Positions 48,494-57,354 of a stretch of DNA of 64,000 nucleotides are shown here, one piece after another. The position numbers were made by a program, and so were the translations under genes. Origin of the DNA: Planococcus plakortidis (GTDB lineage: Bacteria; Bacillota; Bacilli; Bacillales_A; Planococcaceae); NCBI RefSeq assembly GCF_001687605.2, contig NZ_CP016539.2, forward strand, positions 1,456,501 through 1,520,500, read 5' to 3'. The notes beneath the pieces were generated by a model. The model searched no databases. It had not been told where the DNA came from and saw nothing but the letters and a program-made list of their open reading frames with translations. Numbering within the stretch: position 1 is the first letter of the stretch; the number at the start of each line of letters is the position of its first letter.

Positions 48494-49828
48494 ATGTCAA
48501 CAGTGGCATTTCATACTTTAGGTTGCAAAGTGAACCATTATGAAACCGAAGCGATTTGGCAATTATTCAAAGAACAGGGCTATGAGCGCACTGATTTTGA
48601 ACGTCAATCCGACGTTTATGTCATCAATACCTGCACCGTCACCAACACGGGCGATAAAAAAAGCCGCCAAGTGATTCGCCGTGCAGTCCGCTCCAATCCA
48701 GATGCGGTCATTTGCGTCACGGGCTGCTATGCCCAGACTTCGCCTGCGGAAATCATGGCGATTCCGGGCGTCGATATTGTCGTGGGCACACAGGACCGGA
48801 CGAAGCTCCTGCAATACATCGCGCAATACCGTGCCGAGCGTAAGCCGATCAATGCCGTGGGCAATATCATGAAGAACCGCGTATATGAAGAGTTGGATGT
48901 GCCCGCCTTTACAGACCGCACGCGTGCTTCGCTGAAAATCCAGGAAGGCTGCAATAATTTCTGCACGTTCTGCATCATTCCGTGGGCGAGGGGCTTGATG
49001 CGTTCGCGCGACCCACAGGAAGTGATCCGCCAGGCGCAGCAATTGGTCGATGCCGGTTATCAGGAAATCGTCTTGACCGGCATCCATACCGGAGGCTACG
49101 GGGAAGACCTGAAGGACTACAACCTGGCGCAGCTTCTTCGCGACTTGGAGCAGGACGTCAAAGGCTTGAAGCGACTGCGCATCTCATCCATCGAGGCGAG
49201 CCAGCTGACGGACGAAGTGATTGCCGTCTTGAAACAATCGGAAATTGTTGTGCGCCATCTCCACATACCGATCCAGTCGGGGTCCGACACGGTCTTGAAA
49301 CGGATGCGCCGGAAGTACACGATGGCATTTTTCGCGAATCGCCTGGAGCGTTTGCGTGATGCCTTGCCGGATTTGGCGATCACTTCTGACGTCATCGTCG
49401 GTTTCCCGGGTGAGACGGAAGAGGAATTCATGGAGACTTTCAATTTCATCCGCGACCACAGGTTCTCGGAGCTGCATGTCTTCCCCTACTCGATGCGTAC
49501 CGGCACGCCGGCAGCTCGCATGGATGACCAAGTCGATGAAGCGGTCAAGAACGAACGTGTCCACCGCCTGATCGAGTTGAACGATCAACTGGCGAAGGAA
49601 TACGCCAGCCGTTACGAAGGCGAACTTTTGGAAATCATTCCGGAAGAAGAGTCGAAAGACCATCCGTCAGGCGGCATGCTTGTCGGCTATACGGATAATT
49701 ACTTGAAAGTCGCCATCCCCGGCGATGAATCGTTGATCGGAAAAATTGTCAAGGTGAAAATCACCAAGGCAGGATACCCGATGAACGAAGGGCAGTTTGT
49801 CCGCGTGATGGACAGCGTGCCTGTCTAA
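48494..49828 (+). CDS. mtaB: tRNA (t6A37) methylthiotransferase MtaB (YqeV)
   Basis: Radical SAM methylthiotransferase of 444 residues that converts t6A37 to ms2t6A37 in tRNAs reading ANN codons. N-terminal UPF0004 domain with the three cluster cysteines (TLGCKVN, NTCTVTN, VTGCYAQ), then the radical SAM cluster CNNFCTFCIIPWARG near residue 157, and a C-terminal TRAM domain. Its substrate base is the same t6A37 that TcdA modifies, so the two genes in this window act on one nucleotide. GAGGTGG site before the ATG. Confidence 0.95.
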   Translation: MSTVAFHTLGCKVNHYETEAIWQLFKEQGYERTDFERQSDVYVINTCTVTNTGDKKSRQVIRRAVRSNPDAVICVTGCYAQTSPAEIMAIPGVDIVVGTQDRTKLLQYIAQYRAERKPINAVGNIMKNRVYEELDVPAFTDRTRASLKIQEGCNNFCTFCIIPWARGLMRSRDPQEVIRQAQQLVDAGYQEIVLTGIHTGGYGEDLKDYNLAQLLRDLEQDVKGLKRLRISSIEASQLTDEVIAVLKQSEIVVRHLHIPIQSGSDTVLKRMRRKYTMAFFANRLERLRDALPDLAITSDVIVGFPGETEEEFMETFNFIRDHRFSELHVFPYSMRTGTPAARMDDQVDEAVKNERVHRLIELNDQLAKEYASRYEGELLEIIPEEESKDHPSGGMLVGYTDNYLKVAIPGDESLIGKIVKVKITKAGYPMNEGQFVRVMDSVPV

Positions 49829-49862
49829 AAGAAACCCTACTAGTAGAATGGAGAACTGAATC

Positions 49863-50531
49863 ATGACGAATATTGCATCTTTAATCGACCATACATTGCT
49901 AAAAGCGGAAGCTACAGCCCCGCAAATCGAACAGCTTTGCAAAGAAGCCGCAGAATATAATTTCGCCTCGGTTTGCGTTAACCCGGCATGGGTCGCGCTT
50001 GCAGCCGAACACCTTGAACAAAGCGAAGTGAAAGTGTGCACGGTCATCGGCTTCCCGCTCGGCGCATCGACTTCTGAAACGAAAGCCTTCGAAACGAAAG
50101 ACGCCATTGAAAAAGGCGCTGGCGAAATCGATATGGTGCTGAACATCGGCGCGTTGAAAAGCGGCCAGGCAGACCTCGTGAAATCGGACGTCGAGGCGGT
50201 CGTGAATGCGGCGAAAGGGAAAGCGGTCGTTAAAGTCATCCTTGAAACGTGCTTGCTGACGGACGAGGAAATCCAGTTGGCCAGCCGCCTGTCAAAAGAA
50301 GCCGGAGCCGATTTCGTCAAAACATCCACTGGTTTCTCCACGGGCGGAGCGACTGTCGAAGCGGTCCGTTTGATGCGTGAAACGGTCGGTCCTGACTTGG
50401 GCGTTAAAGCTTCAGGTGGCGTCCGCAGCCTGGAAGACGTGGAGAAAATGGTCGAAGCCGGAGCGACGCGCATCGGCGCAAGTTCAGGCGTCCAGATCAT
50501 GCAGGGCCTCACTTCAGACAACGATTATTAA
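49863..50531 (+). CDS. deoC: Deoxyribose-phosphate aldolase
   Basis: Class I aldolase of 222 residues splitting deoxyribose-5-phosphate into acetaldehyde and glyceraldehyde-3-phosphate in deoxynucleoside breakdown. TIM-barrel with Asp in EIDMVLNIG, proton-relay Lys and Cys in VVKVILETC and the Schiff-base Lys in FVKTSTGFS. It follows mtaB by 34 bases. In B. subtilis deoC is elsewhere (with nupC and pdp), so here it is a salvage gene joined to a tRNA/rRNA modification operon. No terminator is seen between mtaB and deoC. Confidence 0.95.
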   Translation: MTNIASLIDHTLLKAEATAPQIEQLCKEAAEYNFASVCVNPAWVALAAEHLEQSEVKVCTVIGFPLGASTSETKAFETKDAIEKGAGEIDMVLNIGALKSGQADLVKSDVEAVVNAAKGKAVVKVILETCLLTDEEIQLASRLSKEAGADFVKTSTGFSTGGATVEAVRLMRETVGPDLGVKASGGVRSLEDVEKMVEAGATRIGASSGVQIMQGLTSDNDY

Positions 50532-50534
50532 GTA

Positions 50535-50563
50535 TTGACGAAGGCCGGATCATGCGTTATAAT
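50535..50563 (+). promoter_or_regulatory. Strong sigma-A promoter of rpsU
   Basis: TTGACG (50535-50540), 17-base spacer, perfect TATAAT (50558-50563), starting 3 bases after the deoC stop. Confidence 0.85.
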
Positions 50564-50626
50564 TTTCTAGTATATAACACTTGTTGTTATTTGCTTCAAC
50601 GTGTGTTCGGAGGGAGGGAAAAAGAG

Positions 50627-50800
50627 ATGTCAAAAACTACAGTTCGTAAAAACGAATCAATTGAAGATGCTCTTCGCCGCTTCAAACGCACTGTTTCGAA
50701 GTCCGGAACAATGCAAGAGGTAAGAAAGCGCGAGTATTATGATAAGCCGAGCGTGAAACGTAAATTGAAATCAGAAGCTGCGCGTAAACGTAAATTTTAA
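50627..50800 (+). CDS. rpsU: 30S ribosomal protein S21
   Basis: bS21 of 57 residues, very basic, with [21 protein letters not shown] at the start and the C-terminal [14 protein letters not shown]. Helps 16S 3'-end base pairing with mRNA. ATG at 50627 with a strong GGAGGGAGGG site; the frame opens earlier at 50552 but inside the promoter. In many Bacilli yqeY follows; here the gene is followed by a terminator and then the NfeD gene. Confidence 0.97.
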   Translation: MSKTTVRKNESIEDALRRFKRTVSKSGTMQEVRKREYYDKPSVKRKLKSEAARKRKF

Positions 50801-50848
50801 TTGACTTTGAACTTAAATGACTTTTAAAAATAGCAACGAACAGCTAAG

Positions 50849-50880
50849 ACCGGAAGCACAATTGTGCTTCCGGTTTTTTT
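50849..50880 (+). terminator. Intrinsic terminator of rpsU
   Basis: ACCGGAAGCAC pairs with GTGCTTCCGGT (within 50849-50874), followed by six more T. Confidence 0.9.
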
Positions 50881-50974
50881 ATGCCTTAAAACGGTCACTT
50901 AATGGCGAAGATGTAAGCGCATTCCATCGTAACTTGGGGAAGATTGCTTTATAATGAAAAAAGAAGCCGGCTTT

Positions 50975-51002
50975 TGAAACCGCAGCTCAATTCATCCGTA
51001 TA
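50975..51002 (+). promoter_or_regulatory. Sigma-W-type (ECF) promoter of the nfeD-floA operon
   Basis: TGAAAC (50975-50980), exactly 16 bases, CGTATA (50997-51002). This matches the known ECF sigma-W consensus TGAAAC-N16-CGTA, and the B. subtilis yqeZ-floA-yqfB operon is a sigma-W target. A TATAAT at 50950-50955 nearby lacks a good -35. Confidence 0.85.
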
Positions 51003-51046
51003 CATAATTATCCTAAAGTTTTCATGAAGGAGAGGGGGAACTTGCC

Positions 51047-52375
51047 GTGCGTAGAAAAAAAGCATGGATCGGCTTCTTGTTCCTGGTTGCCGCATTTGCT
51101 TTAGCCATTCCGGCCATCTCGGCCGATAATGGGAAAGTCTATGTCATCCCGATCGAAGCGGAAGTGGAGCGGGGCTTGCAATCATTTCTGGAGCGGGGCA
51201 TTGAAGAAGCCGAGGAAGCCGGTGCGGAAGCCATAGTCTTTGAAATCGATACTCCAGGCGGTTTCGTCAATGCCGCCGACGGCATCGCCCGCCTATTGGA
51301 TGAAGCCGACCCTGAAACACTCGCTTTCATCAATCAGGACGCGTTGTCGGCTGGCGCATTCCTGGCCTTGCATAACGATGAAATCTATATGCATCCGAAT
51401 GGCCGGATGGGAGCGGCGCAAGTCATCGACCAATCAGGCAACGCAGCTGCCGATAAGGCAAATTCCGCTTGGCTTGCTTCGATGAGAAGTGCTGCGGAAT
51501 CTTCAGGCCGCAATCCTCAATATGCTTTGGCGATGGCGGATGCCAGCATCGACCTGCCGGAATACCGGGCAGCGGAAGGTGACTTGTTGACGCTCGGTGC
51601 CCAGGAAGCGCTCGACGTCGGCTATTCGGAAGGGACCGTGTCCTCTCTCGATGAACTTCTGGAGATCAAAGGCCTGTCCGGCGCTGAAGTGATCCAAGTG
51701 GAAGAAAATTGGTCCGAGACGCTGGCGCGTTTCCTGACGAGCCCGATCGTGGTCCCGATCTTATTATCGGTGGCTGGGCTTGGCCTATTGCTTGAGTTGT
51801 TCACCCCGGGGGTAGGGATTCCCGGATTCTTCGGGCTGTTTTCACTGATGCTGTTCTTCTATGGCCATTTGGTGGCAGGGCTGGCGGGCTATGAATCGAT
51901 CCTGCTGCTGGTCTTTGGTCTCGGCCTGATACTCCTGGAGTTTTTCGTCCCGGGCGGCATCCTCGGGATCCTCGGGATACTGGCGGTCATCGGAAGTGTG
52001 CTATTAGCGGGTGAAGACGTCCAGACAACAGCAATCGCAATCTTGATTGCATTACTTGTAGCTTCAGCAGGGATGGTGATTTTAGTGAAATTTTTCGGGA
52101 AGAAATTGAGCATGTTCAAACGGATCATTCTGACCGATGCCACCGATACCGAGCATGGCTATGTATCGGCCGTCAACCGTCCGGAACTCATCGGCCAGAT
52201 TGCCCGCTCCACCACCGCCCTTAGGCCTTCCGGCACCATCCGTCTCGGTGATGAATACATCGATGCGGTATCCGAAGGGCGGTTTATCGACAGCAACAAA
52301 GATGTTAAAATTATCAAGGTAGAAGGGTCTCGCATCGTTGTGCGTGAACTCGAAAAACAAGAGGAGGAAGAATAA
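51047..52375 (+). CDS. NfeD family membrane protease-like protein (YqeZ)
   Basis: A 442-residue membrane protein. Signal peptide about 1-25; ClpP/SppA-like serine protease domain (about 28-215) with IDTPGGFVNAADG and the catalytic Ser in NQDALSAGAFLAL; 4-5 TM helices (about 235-360, very hydrophobic); a C-terminal NfeD OB domain (about 370-440). Long NfeD proteins are always paired with flotillin/stomatin genes; they are thought to process or organise membrane proteins under envelope stress. GTG start with AAGGAGAGGGGG upstream. floA starts immediately after its stop. Confidence 0.93.
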   Translation: MRRKKAWIGFLFLVAAFALAIPAISADNGKVYVIPIEAEVERGLQSFLERGIEEAEEAGAEAIVFEIDTPGGFVNAADGIARLLDEADPETLAFINQDALSAGAFLALHNDEIYMHPNGRMGAAQVIDQSGNAAADKANSAWLASMRSAAESSGRNPQYALAMADASIDLPEYRAAEGDLLTLGAQEALDVGYSEGTVSSLDELLEIKGLSGAEVIQVEENWSETLARFLTSPIVVPILLSVAGLGLLLELFTPGVGIPGFFGLFSLMLFFYGHLVAGLAGYESILLLVFGLGLILLEFFVPGGILGILGILAVIGSVLLAGEDVQTTAIAILIALLVASAGMVILVKFFGKKLSMFKRIILTDATDTEHGYVSAVNRPELIGQIARSTTALRPSGTIRLGDEYIDAVSEGRFIDSNKDVKIIKVEGSRIVVRELEKQEEEE

Positions 52376-53365
52376 ATGGGACTTGAAACAATCGGCCTGG
52401 GCGCTGCGATAATTGCCATTATCGTCGTACTTGCCATCTTTTTCACATTCGTACCGGTCACATTATGGATCTCGGCTTTGGCGGCCGGCGTCCGCATCAG
52501 CATCTTCACATTGATCGGGATGAGATTGCGCCGGGTTATCCCATCGCGCATCGTCAACCCATTGATCAAGGCTTCTAAAGCCGGCCTTTCCGTTCAGATC
52601 AACCAATTGGAAAGCCATTACTTGGCTGGCGGTAACGTCGACCGTGTCGTCAACGCATTGATCGCAGCACACCGTGCCAATATCGACTTGCCGTTCGAAC
52701 GCGCAGCAGCCATCGACCTTGCCGGCCGTGACGTGCTGGAAGCGGTACAAATGTCGGTCAACCCGAAAGTCATCGAAACGCCATTCATTGCCGGTGTTGC
52801 GATGGATGGGATCGAAGTGAAAGCGAAAGCGCGCATTACCGTACGTGCCAATATCGACCGCCTTGTCGGTGGTGCGGGCGAAGAAACCATCGTTGCCCGT
52901 GTCGGTGAAGGTATCGTTTCGACACTCGGTTCAAGCACTAACCATAAGAAAGTCCTTGAAAACCCGGATCTCATTTCCCAAACCGTTCTTGGCAAAGGGC
53001 TGGATTCCGGTACTGCATTTGAAATCCTGTCGATCGATATTGCAGACGTTGATATCGGCAAGAACATCGGCGCGGAGCTTCAGACGGAACAAGCCGATGC
53101 CGATAAGAAAATCGCCCAGGCTAAAGCCGAGGAACGCCGCGCAATGGCTGTAGCCAGCGAACAGGAAATGAAAGCGAAAGTCGTCCAGATGCGCGCGAAA
53201 GTTGTCGAAGCCGAAGCCGAAGTGCCGATGGCGATGTCAGAAGCGCTGCGTTCAGGGAATATCGGCGTGATGGATTATATCAATTATAAGAACGTGCAAG
53301 CCGATACGAGCATGCGCGAATCCATTTCGAAGAGCGGAACGGAAAAGCAAGAGGACGAGAACTAA
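52376..53365 (+). CDS. floA: Flotillin-like protein FloA
   Basis: Flotillin-like membrane scaffold of 329 residues marking fluid or lipid-ordered membrane foci. An N-terminal hydrophobic hairpin (about 8-45), SPFH/PHB domain (about 60-230), then a coiled-coil tail ([29 protein letters not shown]) needed for oligomerisation. The ATG directly abuts the nfeD TAA, with GAGGAGGAAG upstream, so translation is coupled. Same order as yqeZ-yqfA in B. subtilis, under sigma-W control. Confidence 0.95.
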   Translation: MGLETIGLGAAIIAIIVVLAIFFTFVPVTLWISALAAGVRISIFTLIGMRLRRVIPSRIVNPLIKASKAGLSVQINQLESHYLAGGNVDRVVNALIAAHRANIDLPFERAAAIDLAGRDVLEAVQMSVNPKVIETPFIAGVAMDGIEVKAKARITVRANIDRLVGGAGEETIVARVGEGIVSTLGSSTNHKKVLENPDLISQTVLGKGLDSGTAFEILSIDIADVDIGKNIGAELQTEQADADKKIAQAKAEERRAMAVASEQEMKAKVVQMRAKVVEAEAEVPMAMSEALRSGNIGVMDYINYKNVQADTSMRESISKSGTEKQEDEN

Positions 53366-53398
53366 TAAGCTCCGCCATAACTTAAGGGAGGTTTTGGA

Positions 53399-53938
53399 AT
53401 GGAACCCCTCATCATGATGCTGATCATTGCGGCTGTCAGTGCCTTGTTCGGTAAAGACAAGAAGAAAGACGCCAATCAGCAAAAAGGCCGTCAGACGACG
53501 CGCCAACAAGTCCCAGGCGCTCCTCGATCCGCACAGCAGAGGCAACAGCAATCGCCAACAGGCGGGCAGCGAAGCTTTAAGCGAATTGAAGATTATGCCA
53601 AGGAGATCTACGGCGAGTTTCAATCCCAGATGGAGAGCGATCCGAAACGGGCAGAACAAGCCCGCCAGGTCAAGGAACAGGCAGAACGCGCCAAGACCCG
53701 CGCCATGGAGGAAGTTGAGAAACGGGCTCCGGTGCAGGCCAAGCAAGCTGCCGAGCAGGTAAGTCGCCCTGGAAGATTAAGCGCCCATCGACAAGAGCCC
53801 CTGAAACGGGCAACGGGAGATGAAAAAGAGCGGGATCTGCTGCCCCTGGATGGGCAAGACGTAAGAAGAGGCATCATCATGGCGGAGATTTTACAACCGC
53901 CTAAAGCAAAGCGACAAAAACAAGGCCGGCATATTTAA
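53399..53938 (+). CDS. Uncharacterised membrane-anchored helical protein, third gene of the floA operon
   Basis: A 179-residue protein I do not recognise as a named family. Visible: a short hydrophobic N-terminus (about 3-17, PLIMMLIIAAVSALF), a basic KDKKKD stop-transfer, a Gln/Arg/Pro-rich disordered stretch (about 25-60), a charged helix/coiled coil (about 65-120, IEDYAKEIYGEFQSQMES, QARQVKEQAERAKTRAMEEVEKRA) and a conserved-looking end (QDVRRGIIMAEILQPPKAKR). It stands where yqfB lies in B. subtilis and could be its analogue. GGGAGG site before the ATG; 33 bases behind floA; its own terminator overlaps the stop, so it ends the sigma-W operon. Confidence 0.8.
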   Translation: MEPLIMMLIIAAVSALFGKDKKKDANQQKGRQTTRQQVPGAPRSAQQRQQQSPTGGQRSFKRIEDYAKEIYGEFQSQMESDPKRAEQARQVKEQAERAKTRAMEEVEKRAPVQAKQAAEQVSRPGRLSAHRQEPLKRATGDEKERDLLPLDGQDVRRGIIMAEILQPPKAKRQKQGRHI

Positions 53939-53953
53939 TGCCGGTTTTTTTTA
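53926..53953 (+). terminator. Intrinsic terminator of the nfeD-floA operon
   Basis: CCGGCAT (53927-53933) pairs with ATGCCGG (53939-53945), followed by eight T. The left arm is coding. Confidence 0.85.
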
Positions 53954-53995
53954 TGGTAGTAAAATTATTTATAATATTATTATGTAAACTGAATT

Positions 53996-54025
53996 TGATG
54001 AATTAATTTACATTTTCATATAGAA
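53996..54025 (+). promoter_or_regulatory. Possible promoter of phoH
   Basis: TTGATG (53996-54001), 18-base spacer, TATAGA (54020-54025) in a very AT-rich 130-base gap. Other TATAAT-like boxes (for example near 53970) make the choice uncertain. Confidence 0.4.
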
Positions 54026-54073
54026 AATGATAGAGTTGAGGAGAAATAAAAACATGATCCAAGGAGCGTCTAA

Positions 54074-55033
54074 ATGACAAATAACAGCCTACTCGAATTG
54101 CATGTGAAAGACCCGAACGAAGCGGTCCTGCTTCTCGGCACATCCGACAGCCACTTGTCGCTGATCGAAGAATCTTTTGATATACACATCATCACCCGCG
54201 GCGAGGTGATTCGCCTGGAGGGGTCCGAAGAGGGACGCCGGACGGTGAAACTGCTGCTTGAGCAATTATTGAAGGTCATCCGGAAAGGCATCAATATCGA
54301 CCAGCGCGATATCGTTTCCGCTATCGAGATGGCGAAAAACGGGACGATCGAATATTTTGCGGAACTTTATGATGAGGAAGTGGCACGCAGCGCGACCGGC
54401 CGTTCCATCCGTGCCAAGACGATCGGGCAGCGCCATTATATCCATGCCATCAAAAGAAGTGATATGGTATTCGGGATCGGCCCGGCCGGAACCGGGAAAA
54501 CATATTTAGCGGTCGTGCTGGCGGTGCAAGCATTGAAAAACGGCCAAGTGAAAAAAATCGTCCTGACACGCCCTGCGGTTGAAGCGGGTGAGAGCCTCGG
54601 ATTTTTGCCTGGCGATTTGAAGGAAAAAGTCGATCCGTATTTGCGTCCTCTTTATGATGCTTTGCATGATGTCATGGGCCAGGAGCAGACCAACCGCCTG
54701 ATTGAGCGCGGCACGATTGAAGTGGCGCCGCTCGCCTATATGAGGGGCCGCACGCTCGAGGAGGCGTTCATCATCCTCGATGAATCCCAGAATACGACGA
54801 AAGCGCAGATGAAAATGTTTTTGACGCGTCTTGGCTTTAATTCCAAGATGATCATTACCGGCGATAAAACACAGATAGATTTGCCTCGCGGGGCGGAGTC
54901 CGGATTGATCGCCGCAGAAAAGAATCTGCACGGAGTCAAAGGAATCGCGTTCCAATACTTGGAAAAAGGCGATGTCGTACGCCATCCGCTCGTCTCCAAG
55001 ATCATCGAAGCTTACGAGAACCAGCCTGGCTAA
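54074..55033 (+). CDS. phoH: PhoH family ATPase
   Basis: Cytoplasmic P-loop ATPase of 319 residues, related to helicase cores and often linked to RNA metabolism through the neighbour ybeY. Short N-terminal KH-like part, then Walker A GIGPAGTGKTYLA (about 135-147), TRPAVEAGESLGFLPGD, Walker B FIILDESQNTT and the GDKTQIDLP motif. AAGGAG (54061-54066). B. subtilis has yqfC and yqfD before it; they are missing here. Confidence 0.94.
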   Translation: MTNNSLLELHVKDPNEAVLLLGTSDSHLSLIEESFDIHIITRGEVIRLEGSEEGRRTVKLLLEQLLKVIRKGINIDQRDIVSAIEMAKNGTIEYFAELYDEEVARSATGRSIRAKTIGQRHYIHAIKRSDMVFGIGPAGTGKTYLAVVLAVQALKNGQVKKIVLTRPAVEAGESLGFLPGDLKEKVDPYLRPLYDALHDVMGQEQTNRLIERGTIEVAPLAYMRGRTLEEAFIILDESQNTTKAQMKMFLTRLGFNSKMIITGDKTQIDLPRGAESGLIAAEKNLHGVKGIAFQYLEKGDVVRHPLVSKIIEAYENQPG

Positions 55034-55050
55034 GGCTGGTTCTTTTTTTC
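55017..55050 (+). terminator. Intrinsic terminator of phoH (overlaps stop)
   Basis: AGAACCAGCC (55017-55026) pairs with GGCTGGTTCT (55034-55043), then T run; the stop codon TAA (55031-55033) is in the loop. Confidence 0.88.
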
Positions 55051-55203
55051 GGAAGTTTCCCCAAAGGATCTCGTTTATCCTTATCGGAAAGATAGGTCAG
55101 CTAAGAGCGTATTCGGGTCCGGTAAATTGTTATTAATTTGTAAGGGACGATGAAAAAAGGACGATGTATTGGTATGATGAAGGAAGAATAGTGAGGTGGT
55201 CAA

Positions 55204-57333
55204 ATGGCGGGATGGATCAGGCGCATTTACTTGCGGTTCGGGGCTCCTGTAGTCTTGATCGGCATCAGTTTCATGACAGCGTTGCTCATGTTCGGATTTC
55301 TATACGATACGATGGCAACCGATACATACAAAGTCGAGTTATTCCAATTATCCGAAGAAACGATACGGGCGGCAAAAACTGTCGAAGACCCGGTAAGGAC
55401 GGAACTTGAAAGGGAACGGGCGGCAGCGGAAGTGCAGCCGAGCTACCGGTATATCGAGAAGATTGCCGATAATCAGGCGTCAGTCGTCGATTCGCTGTTC
55501 GGCTACGTCCTTGAAGCGAAGCGGGCCAATGAGACCGGCGGGGAGGATGAACCGGACCCGCGTGATGCCGATGAGGCGTTAAGCAGTTTACGCGAATCGA
55601 CCCGCTTGCTCGAACAAAATGAAAACGGGCTACGCTTGACTGACGATATGCTATATTCGCTGCTCGCACTCGACGATGAAGTGCTGATGCGCGTCGAACG
55701 GGAAGTGCGAAACCAAGTGCTGGCTGTTTTGCAGGAGCCACTGCGCGATGCGGGGCTTATGCAAGCGCGCAATGCGGCTGAGCAGGAAATCCGCAGAAAC
55801 GACCAAGTTCCGGCTTCTGCCATCCCAGCTGCGGTAGCCATCACGAGAGCGAATATCATACCGAATGAGATGATCAATGAAGAACTGACGGAACAACAGC
55901 AAGAACAGGCGCGGGCCAGTGTGGAACCGACCCGCATCCTGCAGGGGCAAGTGCTCATCCAGGAAGGGCAATTGATCGACCGGGAAGTGTACCGGCAGCT
56001 CGAACTTGCAGGCATGACCGAACAGCAATCGAATTATCGGCCGTTGCTTGCCTTGAGCTTATTGGTGCTCATTGCGGCCGGATTGTTGCTCCTCGTATTG
56101 CAAAGCGCGAAAGTGGAAGGGGTCAAAAAAGCCATCCGCTTGACGATCGTCTTTGTGGTCGTCGCTTTGTCACTGGCCATCATGAAGCTGCTCGAGATCA
56201 TCAGCGGCAATTTTGAAGTGGTCATCGATTTCATGTATCCAACGGCTCTGGCGGGCATATTGGTGCGTTTATTGATCGACGAGCGGACCGCTGTGTATGT
56301 GACAATCCTGCTCAGCGCCAGTGCCGGCATGATGCTGCAAAGCGGCTATGCGGGGATTTTCCAGATGGATTCCGCACTGTATGTGTTATTTGGCGGCCTG
56401 ACGGGGATATACTTAATACGCAATGGGCATAGAAGCATACGCATCCTGCCGATCAGCCTGGCAGTCGGCGGTGTCCATTTGCTCTACGTGGCATTTTACT
56501 TGTTGGTAAACCAAAGCCAATACAGTGCAGAAGAAGTCGCTTTCTATGTGGCAGCGGCTCTGGCAGCCGGATTACTATCGGGGACGCTCGCGACAGGATT
56601 ATTGCCGCTGTTTGAAACGGCGTTCGGCATCCTGTCGACGATGAAGCTGCTTGAGTTGTCGAATCCGAACCATCCGCTGCTCAAGAAGATCCTGACCGAG
56701 ACGCCTGGGACCTATCACCACAGTGTCATGGTGGCAAACCTTTCGGATGCGGCATGCGAGGCTATCGGGGCGAACGGATTGCTGGCGCGGGTCGGCTGTT
56801 ATTATCACGATATCGGGAAGACCATCAATCCCCAATATTTCATCGAGAATCAATCCCATGGCAACCCGCATGACCACCTGACGCCGGAACAGAGCCGTGA
56901 CATCATTCTCGCGCACGGAAAAGACGGGGCGGCGATATTGCGCAAGCAGAAGATGCCGAAAGAATTGATCGATATCGCGGAACAGCATCATGGCACGACT
57001 TTATTGAAATTCTTCTATCATAAAGCGAAAGAGCAGAATGACGCGCTTTCTGAACAGGAATACCGCTATTCTGGGCCGAAACCGCAGAGCCGGGAAATCG
57101 CCATCATCATGGTGGCCGATAGCCTGGAAGCCGCGGTACGTTCGATGGATTCGCCGAGTACGGAGAAAATCCGCAAGATGGTCGATGCCATCACGGAAGA
57201 TAAGTTGAAAGATGGACAGTTCGATGAATGTGATATAACGTTAAAAGAACTGAAACGGGTCAAAAGTGTCATGTGCGAAACCTTGAACGGGATCTTCCAT
57301 TCAAGAATCGCCTATCCTGATGATCAAAAATAA
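55204..57333 (+). CDS. pgpH: 7TM-HD cyclic-di-AMP phosphodiesterase (PgpH/YqfF)
   Basis: Integral membrane HD phosphodiesterase of 709 residues that degrades c-di-AMP, affecting osmolyte and potassium control. N-terminal TM (about 14-36), a large extracellular 7TMR-HDED domain (about 40-280), seven TM helices (about 283-480), then the cytosolic HD domain from about 500 with TPGTYHHSVMVANL, CYYHDIGKT, HGKDGA and EQHHGTT metal ligands. ATG with GAGGTGG upstream. Starts the run pgpH-ybeY-dgkA-cdd-era-recO. Confidence 0.93.
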   Translation: MAGWIRRIYLRFGAPVVLIGISFMTALLMFGFLYDTMATDTYKVELFQLSEETIRAAKTVEDPVRTELERERAAAEVQPSYRYIEKIADNQASVVDSLFGYVLEAKRANETGGEDEPDPRDADEALSSLRESTRLLEQNENGLRLTDDMLYSLLALDDEVLMRVEREVRNQVLAVLQEPLRDAGLMQARNAAEQEIRRNDQVPASAIPAAVAITRANIIPNEMINEELTEQQQEQARASVEPTRILQGQVLIQEGQLIDREVYRQLELAGMTEQQSNYRPLLALSLLVLIAAGLLLLVLQSAKVEGVKKAIRLTIVFVVVALSLAIMKLLEIISGNFEVVIDFMYPTALAGILVRLLIDERTAVYVTILLSASAGMMLQSGYAGIFQMDSALYVLFGGLTGIYLIRNGHRSIRILPISLAVGGVHLLYVAFYLLVNQSQYSAEEVAFYVAAALAAGLLSGTLATGLLPLFETAFGILSTMKLLELSNPNHPLLKKILTETPGTYHHSVMVANLSDAACEAIGANGLLARVGCYYHDIGKTINPQYFIENQSHGNPHDHLTPEQSRDIILAHGKDGAAILRKQKMPKELIDIAEQHHGTTLLKFFYHKAKEQNDALSEQEYRYSGPKPQSREIAIIMVADSLEAAVRSMDSPSTEKIRKMVDAITEDKLKDGQFDECDITLKELKRVKSVMCETLNGIFHSRIAYPDDQK

Positions 57334-57354
57334 TTCACTGGAGGAGGCAAAGGG

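Noticed and set aside
50945..50960. TATAAT at 50950-50955 as the main nfeD promoter
   Set aside because: No acceptable -35 at 16-18 bases, while an exact sigma-W site lies closer to the gene.
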